Origin: JAPOXR01 sp965214695
GTDB lineage: Bacteria > Pseudomonadota > Alphaproteobacteria > Rhodobacterales > Rhodobacteraceae
DNA length: 64,000 bases
Direction: 5' to 3'
Assembly (NCBI GenBank): GCA_965214695.1
Contig: OZ243967.1
Span: forward strand, 1,550,001-1,614,000
Under the pieces are notes generated by a model. The model saw nothing but the letters and a program-made list of their open reading frames with translations. It was not told the DNA's origin and did not search any database. The position numbers were made by a program, and so were the translations under genes. Each line of letters starts with the position of its first letter. Position 1 is the first letter of the stretch. Below are positions 27,116 through 34,628 of this stretch, piece by piece.

Positions 27116-27949
27116 TCAGTCATCGCCGGCGAAACTTACGCTTTTGAAATGTGAGATTCCTCTCCAAGCCTTAATTCTGCATTCAATCCGATAGTAGAGC
27201 CTCGAAAATGGTCGAGACACCTCCCTCCAAACCTTGGCCATTCCTGACGGTTTGCCGAGCAATTTTCCCCCGGGTCCAATTGTGCTCTTGAAACTGGAAT
27301 TTCCCCCGTCATGTCTTGGGAACCTGCCCTCGACACAAATCAAACCATCCTCGACGCAAATCGCAGGATCCAGTTGATATATGACTAGGGATTGAACAAT
27401 ACCCAATCTTGGATCAAACATGATGTCATCTATCGCGTCGCATAGCTCCTCGGTTGCTTCGAGCAGTCTAATGGCCCCCCGCCTTGAGATGACATATCCG
27501 ACTGTCCCGGGGTGGAACGACTTTGGGCGACGCAAGGTGTGGCCATAGTGCGTCGAATGCGCGTTGACACTGAATTCGCACAGAAATCGGGAAGTGTCAG
27601 CCTTGATCAGGTCAAACTCTGCAGGTAGCCATTCGGATGTCAGCAGAAAACGAGATGCGTTGGCAAGATGCGCATCGTCTTCGGCGATGAATCCGGTCTC
27701 AAACTCATCACGAAGTAGTCTGGTCCACGCCCTGCGGTGGCTCAGGTAGCAACCCATCTCTCCCGGGCTGGGCCGCCGATAGCCAGAACCGATGGAGAGC
27801 AGCCTATCCATTGTGGACTTGTCCAGTCGACTGCCATCGACAGCTGGAATCCTCTGGAATTCCAACCCCTCCTTCGCAGATTGCAAGCGGAAATGCTCAA
27901 GTCGGTCGGGAGAGCGGTCTAGGTTTATGACATAACAACCAATCGGCAT
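27116..27949 (-). CDS. glycosyltransferase family 25 protein (d), intact
   Basis: 277-residue GT25 protein beginning MPIGCYVINLDRSPDRLEHF, with PAVDGSRLDKSTMDRLL, the GEMGCYLSHRRAW block and FIAEDDAHLANASRFL. The C-terminal GPGGKLLGKPSGMAKVWREV is shared almost word for word with the disrupted copy (c), so the two arose by tandem duplication. Even the sequence after its stop resembles the beginning of gene (b), showing that the duplicated block extended into the next gene. The ATG at 27949 is chosen because the same ATG is conserved in copy (c). It is divergent from manC, with about 200 bases between. Confidence 0.87.
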   Translation of the reverse strand: MPIGCYVINLDRSPDRLEHFRLQSAKEGLEFQRIPAVDGSRLDKSTMDRLLSIGSGYRRPSPGEMGCYLSHRRAWTRLLRDEFETGFIAEDDAHLANASRFLLTSEWLPAEFDLIKADTSRFLCEFSVNAHSTHYGHTLRRPKSFHPGTVGYVISRRGAIRLLEATEELCDAIDDIMFDPRLGIVQSLVIYQLDPAICVEDGLICVEGRFPRHDGGNSSFKSTIGPGGKLLGKPSGMAKVWREVSRPFSRLYYRIECRIKAWRGISHFKSVSFAGDD

Positions 27950-28154
27950 GGGCAACCCCGAGACAACATCCATGCATTTGAAAAAACAGTGGATCGAATG
28001 CCGGATTAGGTGGTTTGGAGCGAGCTTGGCGAATACATTGCACTGCCTGCCAATTCAACGGCGACAATTCTATTGAATCAGAGGCTACCAAAAGCGGATT
28101 TTCCGAATACGATATCGCGTGTATGAAACGGCACGTTCAGGAGATGCGGTAGCC

Positions 28155-29582
28155 ATGGCCAAGATTTATCCGATCATTCTGGCTGGCGGTTCAGGTACAC
28201 GACTCTGGCCATTGTCGCGCCAGAGTTTCCCCAAACAATTCGTGCGACTCGTCGGTGACGAATCCTTTTTTCAGCAGGCGCTGAGGCGAGTTGATACGGA
28301 AGAGTTTCATCGACCCGTTATCCTGACATCAGAGTGTTACCGGTTCATCGTAACTGAGCAACTCAAGGAGGTGGGGTTGGAGGCGTCAGCCATCCTGATT
28401 GAGCCAGAAGTCAGAAACACTGCTCCGGCAATCCTTGCTGCTGCGGTCCATGTCGAACGCATCTCACCTGGGTCAACCCTGCTTGTGATGCCATCGGATC
28501 ATGATATTGGTGAGCCCCGAAGGTTTCGCGGTGCCGTCATGTCGGGTCAGGAGGCAGTGCGTCGAGGTCAATTGGTTGTTTTTGGCGCGCGTCCTCGTTC
28601 ACCGGAAACAGGCTATGGCTATCTGGAGTTGAATGCTCCGCCAGGGTTATCGCTGACAACGGTGCTGGACTTTGTAGAAAAACCCGATGCCAGCCGTGCG
28701 CAACGGATGGTCGATAGTGGAAGGTTCCTGTGGAATATGGGCATCTTCATGTTTTCGACAACGGACCTGTATCAGGCCTACGAGACTCACTGTCCTGACC
28801 TTTCTCCTGCTGTGAACGCGTCTGTTGCCGATGCTCGGCCTGACCTGGACTTCCTTCGTCTGGCAGCCGATCCCTGGTCCAGGGTCGCCAATGTCTCTAT
28901 CGACTATGCGGTGATGGAGAAGGCGGATAACTTGGTGGTCGTGCCCTGGACAGGAAGTTGGTCAGATATGGGGAACTGGGCATCGGTCGGTGAGAGTGTC
29001 CAGTCTCGGGACGAGACTGGACATCGCAACGTTTCCAAGGAACAGTGTCTTGCCGTTGACTGCAGCGATACGCTTCTACGCTCGGAAACCGAGGGTCAAA
29101 TTGTTGTTGGAATAGGCCTGGAAGGAATGGCTGTAGTCGCAATGTCCGATGCCGTGCTGGTTGCCGACAAGCGGCATGCTCATCAAGTGCGGAATGCCGT
29201 TGAGGAATTGCGGGCCCGTAAAGTAAGGCAGGCCGACGAATTCCCCCGAGACCACCGGCCCTGGGGCTGGTTTGAAAGCCTTGTTAAGGGGAGTCGATTT
29301 CAGGTTAAGCGGATTGTTGTGAATCCTGGGGAGGCACTATCGTTGCAGTCCCACTCATTCAGATCGGAACACTGGGTTGTGGTTGAAGGAACCGCCAAGG
29401 TGACCATCGACAACCGGGTCGAACTCGTGGGCGAGAACCAGTCTGTCTACATTCCGTCCGGCAGCAAGCACCGCCTGGAAAATCCTGGTGACGCCAATGT
29501 CGTGCTGATCGAGGTGCAAACCGGTTCCTATTTTGGCGAGGATGACATCGAGCGCTATGACGACAGGTATTCACGCTCCTGA
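28155..29582 (+). CDS. manC: mannose-1-phosphate guanylyltransferase / mannose-6-phosphate isomerase
   Basis: Bifunctional type II phosphomannose isomerase/GDP-mannose pyrophosphorylase, 475 residues. The N-terminal nucleotidyltransferase has PIILAGGSGTRLWPLSRQSF followed by PKQF and the FVEKPD motif. The C-terminal cupin isomerase domain reads RPWGWFESL, VNPGEALSLQSHSFRSEHWV and GEPVYIPSGSKHRLENPG-like text (NQSVYIPSGSKHRLENPG). It supplies GDP-mannose for lipopolysaccharide or exopolysaccharide, which fits the adjacent GT25 genes. The start at 28155 (MAKIYPIILAGG) is preferred over the upstream ATG at 28119 because the family begins there. Confidence 0.93.
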   Translation: MAKIYPIILAGGSGTRLWPLSRQSFPKQFVRLVGDESFFQQALRRVDTEEFHRPVILTSECYRFIVTEQLKEVGLEASAILIEPEVRNTAPAILAAAVHVERISPGSTLLVMPSDHDIGEPRRFRGAVMSGQEAVRRGQLVVFGARPRSPETGYGYLELNAPPGLSLTTVLDFVEKPDASRAQRMVDSGRFLWNMGIFMFSTTDLYQAYETHCPDLSPAVNASVADARPDLDFLRLAADPWSRVANVSIDYAVMEKADNLVVVPWTGSWSDMGNWASVGESVQSRDETGHRNVSKEQCLAVDCSDTLLRSETEGQIVVGIGLEGMAVVAMSDAVLVADKRHAHQVRNAVEELRARKVRQADEFPRDHRPWGWFESLVKGSRFQVKRIVVNPGEALSLQSHSFRSEHWVVVEGTAKVTIDNRVELVGENQSVYIPSGSKHRLENPGDANVVLIEVQTGSYFGEDDIERYDDRYSRS

Positions 29583-29736
29583 ATTCTGTCGGACAGAAGC
29601 ACTCACCGGTCGAAGAAATGGAATTGAGCGTCGCATTCCCAAAGGGCGGATCTCAAATCCGGCGGCATGGGGGGTGTCAAGGCATTGTGGATAGTGACAT
29701 AAAATGTCCGCATCCGGCCAACATCCTCAAATTCAG

Positions 29737-31047
29737 TCAGTCGAGACCATCTGGTTGTCCCACGACCACAAAATGCAATTCGTTGGGCCGCAGGATGCGC
29801 GTGGCCATGACGTTTACCTCCTCCAGGGTCAGTGCCCTCACAAGGTCATTTCGTTCCGTCACATAGGAGGCTGGAATGTCGTCGAACTGCATGCCGGCAA
29901 GGATACCGGCGATTGCGCTATTGCCGTCAAACCTGAGTGGGTATGCACCGGTCAGATAGGTCTTGATGTCAGCCAGTTGCTGCCCGGTGACCCCGTTCTC
30001 GGCTACCCGTCGCCACTCGTCTTTCACGACATCAACTGCCTCGACAACCCGATCATTGGCCGTAGACAACTCGCCGACCATGATCCCCGCATTCCTGTAC
30101 GACGCCAGGAACGATCGAACCGAGTAGGTCAGTCCGCGCTTGATCCGGACCTCGTCGTTGAGAATCGCCGAGAACCCGGAGCCACCAAAGATTTCGTTCA
30201 GTACATAGGCTGTCAGGAAGTCTGGATCGTTCCGCAGAAGTCCCGCATGGGCAAACTGGACCACCGATTGCGGAGACGGAAAGTCAATCACGGTAACGCC
30301 GCCCTCCAACTGGTATTCGGGTGCGGCCACCGGGTCCAGGCCACTGGCGGGAAGGTCGCCGAGCAACCTGTCGAGCAGCTCCGCCAACTCTTCGGGGCTG
30401 ATGTCGCCGACGGCACCGACGACCACATCGTCCCGTACAAGTGTATTCCTGTGGATCCAGCGCATATCCTCGGCCGTCAGGTCCGAGACTGTCTCAACCG
30501 TACCTTCGAGGCGGCGGGCGTAGGGGTGATCGCCGAACTGAAGGTGGTTCAGCTTTTCGCTTGCGATCTCGCCAGGGTCCTTTCCGATGTCCTGGATGAT
30601 GACCAGCACTTGGTTGCGGACCCTGTCGAGGGGTTCCTGGTCAAATCGTGGCTCCACGAGCGCAAGCCGCAACAACTCGACCGATTCGTCCCGGTTCTCT
30701 GTCAGGAACTGGGCAGAAACGGCGATGGTCTCCTTGTAGGCGTCGAAACCGAATATTGCCGCCAGTTCCTCCTGGCGTTCCTGAAATGCGATTGCATCAA
30801 GATCTCCGGCACCTTCATTGAACAGTCCAGTCATCAGGTATGCTGCACCGCGCTTGTCGTCCGGCTCGATACTGGCACCACCTGGAAACCTGATTTCCAG
30901 GGCAGCAAACGGGATCGAGTGATCTTCAACCAGCCATGCCTCAATGCCACCAGGAGTCACGATTTCCTGTATGTCGATAGCGGCTGGAGATGCCGTCGGC
31001 ACCGCCAGGAATGCGGACGTTGCCCAGATCGCGATATGCTGTCTCAT
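29737..31047 (-). CDS. M16 peptidase-like protein lacking the zinc motif
   Basis: 436-residue secreted M16-family protein: signal MRQHIAIWATSAFLAVPTASPA, then the insulinase fold (IRFPGGASIEPDDKRGAAYL). Where active M16 enzymes have HxxEH this one has LMTGLFNEGA, so it cannot bind zinc in the usual way. The substrate-binding Arg/Tyr region RIKRGLTYSVRSF is present. Such inactive subunits pair with an active partner, and the active M16 gene lies four bases upstream in the same operon. Together they probably form a periplasmic heterodimeric peptidase. Confidence 0.88.
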   Translation of the reverse strand: MRQHIAIWATSAFLAVPTASPAAIDIQEIVTPGGIEAWLVEDHSIPFAALEIRFPGGASIEPDDKRGAAYLMTGLFNEGAGDLDAIAFQERQEELAAIFGFDAYKETIAVSAQFLTENRDESVELLRLALVEPRFDQEPLDRVRNQVLVIIQDIGKDPGEIASEKLNHLQFGDHPYARRLEGTVETVSDLTAEDMRWIHRNTLVRDDVVVGAVGDISPEELAELLDRLLGDLPASGLDPVAAPEYQLEGGVTVIDFPSPQSVVQFAHAGLLRNDPDFLTAYVLNEIFGGSGFSAILNDEVRIKRGLTYSVRSFLASYRNAGIMVGELSTANDRVVEAVDVVKDEWRRVAENGVTGQQLADIKTYLTGAYPLRFDGNSAIAGILAGMQFDDIPASYVTERNDLVRALTLEEVNVMATRILRPNELHFVVVGQPDGLD

Positions 31048-31050
31048 TGA

Positions 31051-32394
31051 TCAGCCCTCCTCGCCGGTCAACCAGCCGGTAACCGAACTCTTCACCTCCA
31101 GGACTTCCCTGGCCACGGCAACAATTTCTTCCCCGGAAACCGCCTGCAACACTTCCGGCCAAGCCTCCACATCCTCGATCGACAACCCGCTGGCGAGGGC
31201 CTGGCCATATCGGTTTGCCCGATCAAATACGCTGTCCTGGCCATAGATCCAGGCAGCCCGTATCTGCGCCTTGACCCGAGCAAGATGGTCCTCGTCGACA
31301 CCGTCGGAAATGAATTCGGCCAGCGCCTCGTCGACCGCATCCTCCGCCTCCTGCAGGGTAACACCTTCCGCCGGCACGGCCAGGAATCCGAAGGTGGCGT
31401 AGTCGAGCGAGACACCGTCATAGAAGGCCGATGTATAGACCGCGATCTTCCGTTCGATCTCGAGTTCCCGGCCGAGCACCGAGGTTGCTCCGCTCCCGCC
31501 AAGAATCTCAGCCAGGATTTCCAGTGCCGCCGCCTTCTCCTGTTCGCCGGGATTGCGCTCGGGCGCCAGATAGATCCTGACAACATAGGGGCTTGCGACC
31601 CGGGGGTCTGACGCAGCAAGGCGACGTTCCGCAAGGTGAGGCGGCTCCATCGGGCGAGCCCGTCCGACCGTTTCCGGATCCGCGGGGATCTGCCCATAGT
31701 GTTCTTCAGCCAACCGACGCACCTCATCAGGCTGGACATCGCCGGCAATGATCAGCGTTGCGTTGTTCGGAACGTAGTGTTGCCGGTAGAAGTCGAACAG
31801 ATCCTCCCGCGTCAGGCCTTCGATTTCCGCCCGCCATCCGATCACCGGAATTCCATAAGGATGGTTGAGGTACAATGCCGACATCCGCTGTTCGGCAAAC
31901 AGGGCATGCGGATTTGAATCCGTCCGCTGGTTCCGCTCTTCCAGCACCACCTGCCGCTCGACATTGATGTCTTCCTCGGTCATGAGCAGGCCATTCATCC
32001 GGTCCGCCTCCATTTCCATCACGGTCTCGAGCCGATCAGACGCAACCCGCTGCCAGTAACCGGTATAGTCCCTCGAGGTGAACCCGTTTTCGGAGCCGCC
32101 CAGCAATTCGACCGTTTGCTGAAACTCGCCCTGCCCGTACTTCTCCGTCCCACGAAACATCAGATGCTCCAAGAAATGGGCAATGCCAGACTTTCCCGGC
32201 GGTTCGTCGGCAGCCCCGACATCATACCAGATCATCTGCACAGCAGCCGGGGCCCGATGGTTTTCGATGACCACAACCTCCAGCCCGTTATCCAGAACAA
32301 ATTCGCTGACATTCTCATCGCAAACGGCAATGCCTGCCATCAGCACCAGAATGGCCGCGCTTGTCGAAACTCTCCGTATCAACCCGTCCTCCAT
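31051..32394 (-). CDS. M16 zinc peptidase, active subunit
   Basis: 447-residue insulinase-family metallopeptidase. A signal-like segment (RRVSTSAAILVLMAGIAVC) is followed by VLDNGLEVVVIENHRAPAAV and the inverted zinc motif HFLEHLMFRG, with the third ligand in VVLEERNQRTDSNP. It should degrade small proteins or peptides in the periplasm together with the following M16-like subunit. The ATG at 32394 has a signal peptide directly after it; the open frame to 32565 is not supported. In related alphaproteobacteria this pair follows lspA and the DUF3035 gene on the same strand; here it is inverted and about 9 kb away. Confidence 0.88.
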   Translation of the reverse strand: MEDGLIRRVSTSAAILVLMAGIAVCDENVSEFVLDNGLEVVVIENHRAPAAVQMIWYDVGAADEPPGKSGIAHFLEHLMFRGTEKYGQGEFQQTVELLGGSENGFTSRDYTGYWQRVASDRLETVMEMEADRMNGLLMTEEDINVERQVVLEERNQRTDSNPHALFAEQRMSALYLNHPYGIPVIGWRAEIEGLTREDLFDFYRQHYVPNNATLIIAGDVQPDEVRRLAEEHYGQIPADPETVGRARPMEPPHLAERRLAASDPRVASPYVVRIYLAPERNPGEQEKAAALEILAEILGGSGATSVLGRELEIERKIAVYTSAFYDGVSLDYATFGFLAVPAEGVTLQEAEDAVDEALAEFISDGVDEDHLARVKAQIRAAWIYGQDSVFDRANRYGQALASGLSIEDVEAWPEVLQAVSGEEIVAVAREVLEVKSSVTGWLTGEEG

Positions 32395-32690
32395 AAATCG
32401 TGCGAGTAATTGAGTGACCTCAGGTGCAGAAAAATGCAAGTGCCCCAAAAAATCGTGACCGACCGCGCCTTCCGGCAACATCCTGCAACAAGATAGTGCA
32501 AGCCGCGACAAATGACTGGTCACCGTGGCAAAGTCGTTCTTTCGCTGAGCCCCAGGATACCGCAATCAGGACCGCTGGAAGTTCAGACGTATTTCCCGAG
32601 CTCTGTAGCTGAGGCAGAAATTGCTGAGGGCAATTTACATTCTGGATAAGAGGTCGCGGATTGACCCCTGAATGGCTGACCCCCTAACCA
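32395..32690. other. intergenic region before the M16 pair
   Basis: About 300 bases with no gene recognised. It should hold the promoter of the M16 operon on the minus strand; the end of the porin 3 unit begins at about 32691. Confidence 0.35.
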
Positions 32691-32717
32691 AAAGGGAGCG
32701 GCCAAGCCGCTCCCTTT
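32691..32717 (-). terminator. porin 3 terminator hairpin
   Basis: Stem AAAGGGAGCGGC with loop CAA, the same as after porin 1, followed by a T-rich stretch on the minus strand. Confidence 0.85.
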
Positions 32718-32740
32718 CCTGATTGATATGCAGCCAGTGC

Positions 32741-34072
32741 TCAGAATGCGAACATCAGACCGATGCTGGCCTTGTTCTGGCTGACGATCTTCTTGTCGAC
32801 CATCGTGTCAACCTTGCCGAAGCCGGCATTCATGGTGGCGCCGCCGCCGAGATCATGGGTCACGCCCATGCCCACGGCATCCATTGCCATGCCTTCTTCC
32901 GGCTTGTTGCGACCATAGGCCAGGGTGACCTTCGATGCGCCCATGGAGTAGGACAGATCCACGCCCATGCTGGTCGCTTCCTCGTTCATGTCCTTGGTGT
33001 CTTCGTCGTCATCCATCTTGACATAGAGCAGGTTGGTGGAGATCTCTCCAGCCGAGAAGCCGGCACCCATGCTGATGGTCTTGTTGCTGTCATAGCCGAG
33101 GCCGATGGTGACACCGCCGGTCTCGAAGTTCATGCCGAATGCAAACTCGGTTTCGGCGCTGACGGCGGGCATAGGGTCTGCTCTGGTGTTGTCGATTATG
33201 CCGTCCGCCTTATCCTTAACCGTATCCTCGTCTTGGTCGCCACCTTCAGTGTTTGCGCCGCCAACGCGCTCATCATCGCCGAGATCATAGGCCTTCACAT
33301 AGAGGTCATATGCCGCTTTCTGATTCTTCCCTTCATCGGTGGTGAGGTCCACAACTACCGGGGTTTCAGCATCGTTTGTAAGGACACCATCTTCATTCAA
33401 ACCAAATCCGGTTATAACGACAAGAGCAGTCGGAGATTCTGCGCTTGCGTCACCGTCATGGTCGACAGACACTGCGCCGTTATCGGCACGTGTAACTGGT
33501 GAGTATAGTGGGTCAAATTGTGCAAGTGTTGGCCGCGCGGTAAAGACGCTAACCTCATTGTCACTGCCTATTACCGTCCAAACGCCAGGCACCGCAGCCA
33601 CCGCAGCCGAACCATCCTTCGTCCCCGCCGAAATGGCGATCGAGACTTGGCCGAAGCTGTTGTCGTAGCGGAGTTGGGACGCGGTGCCCTTCCGCAGGTT
33701 CTCGGCCATGTCATCGACACCGATGCCGTTCATGCCGATATCGGCAATGCCGCCGGCAATGAAGCTGCCCGGATCATTGTCGCCGATGGTCAGCGTTCCA
33801 AAGGAGCCGCTCACATGCACGGTGCCAAGATTGACCATGTCGTCATTGGTATCGAAGCCAGCCGACCCGCCGAAGGTCAGACCACCATCGGTGGTGCCGG
33901 AGGCGGAGAAGTCGATGCCGACCTCATGTACGAAGCTGTGCTTCGACATGCCCTCGCCAGCCTCTGAATTGTAGTCCACGCCCAATTCGGCATCACCGGA
34001 GATCGATATCTCGGCAAATGCCGCACCGCCTGCCAGGGAAAGGGCAGTCGATGCAATCAACAGTTTCTTCAT
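32741..34072 (-). CDS. outer-membrane porin, paralogue 3
   Basis: 443-residue porin, the shortest of the five, with the same signal peptide (MKKLLIASTALSLAGGAAFA) and a C-terminal Phe. Barrel parts at residues 21-162 and 310-443 are related to porins 1, 4 and 5 but clearly diverged (EISISGDAELGVDYNSEAGE). The central insert, about residues 163-309, is the smallest of the family and has YDLGDDERVGGANTEGGD. Its insert start (VWTVIGSDN) links it to porin 2. It is oriented opposite to porin 4, with the formate dehydrogenase gene between them. Confidence 0.91.
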   Translation of the reverse strand: MKKLLIASTALSLAGGAAFAEISISGDAELGVDYNSEAGEGMSKHSFVHEVGIDFSASGTTDGGLTFGGSAGFDTNDDMVNLGTVHVSGSFGTLTIGDNDPGSFIAGGIADIGMNGIGVDDMAENLRKGTASQLRYDNSFGQVSIAISAGTKDGSAAVAAVPGVWTVIGSDNEVSVFTARPTLAQFDPLYSPVTRADNGAVSVDHDGDASAESPTALVVITGFGLNEDGVLTNDAETPVVVDLTTDEGKNQKAAYDLYVKAYDLGDDERVGGANTEGGDQDEDTVKDKADGIIDNTRADPMPAVSAETEFAFGMNFETGGVTIGLGYDSNKTISMGAGFSAGEISTNLLYVKMDDDEDTKDMNEEATSMGVDLSYSMGASKVTLAYGRNKPEEGMAMDAVGMGVTHDLGGGATMNAGFGKVDTMVDKKIVSQNKASIGLMFAF

Positions 34073-34198
34073 AGTATCCTCGTCACTTGAATTGTTGTCT
34101 CTTCGGTGGAGGAGATGGTCTTCCTGGACCCACCGTGCGAATGCGACGATCAATGGCGGATGGGGGTGGCATTATGGAGTCGCCTCAAGGAACTGTAT
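34073..34198 (-). promoter_or_regulatory. shared porin leader, copy 3
   Basis: Same leader block as the other porins with a few changes (for example GCGACGATC where others have GCACAATC). Beyond it, similarity to the porin 4 upstream region continues for another 130 bases up to the TTACC motif, so promoter and activator region were duplicated together. Confidence 0.7.
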
Positions 34199-34308
34199 GT
34201 GGTGGTTTGAGGACAACTAGTGGGCAACTGCGTGGACCAGAACGATAAACAAGGTGGCTGAAGAAAGACTTTCATAGGTGAGCAATCGGACCGGACTTAC
34301 TCTCAAAT

Positions 34309-34332
34309 TACATGGGTAACTGAACAGGTAAC
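34309..34332 (-). promoter_or_regulatory. TTACC direct-repeat motif upstream of porin 3
   Basis: On the minus strand GTTACC, TGTTCA, GTTACC, CATGTAA: two exact GTTACC copies 12 bases apart, about 260 bases before the porin 3 start. The same motif at matching distance precedes porins 4 and 5. A regulator site is suspected. Confidence 0.5.
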
Positions 34333-34628
34333 AACACAGACTTGGCCATGCTGTCACGACGGCGAACCAAGAGTGATCAAGCACATTTGCGAACGCGAAA
34401 TCTCTGAACTGGCTCAGACACAGCTTCCGCCCATGATGGCGTCGGCGAGCCAAATTCCGGGTGGTTATCGAAGGTTGGGTGGGAACGTGTTCAGGTGTTC
34501 AGCCCGCAGATCGGACACGACTTCCGACCTCAAGGGCAAGATCATGCGTTGACCTGGGTCCGGGAAGTCGTTGTGGTTCTTCGTACCGTTTCTCGAACTG
34601 GCCCGCCTGATTGTGAGGCGGCGGATTC
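34333..34628. other. intergenic region after formate dehydrogenase
   Basis: About 300 bases between the porin 3 upstream region and the formate dehydrogenase stop. No gene or terminator hairpin was recognised with confidence. Confidence 0.35.
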
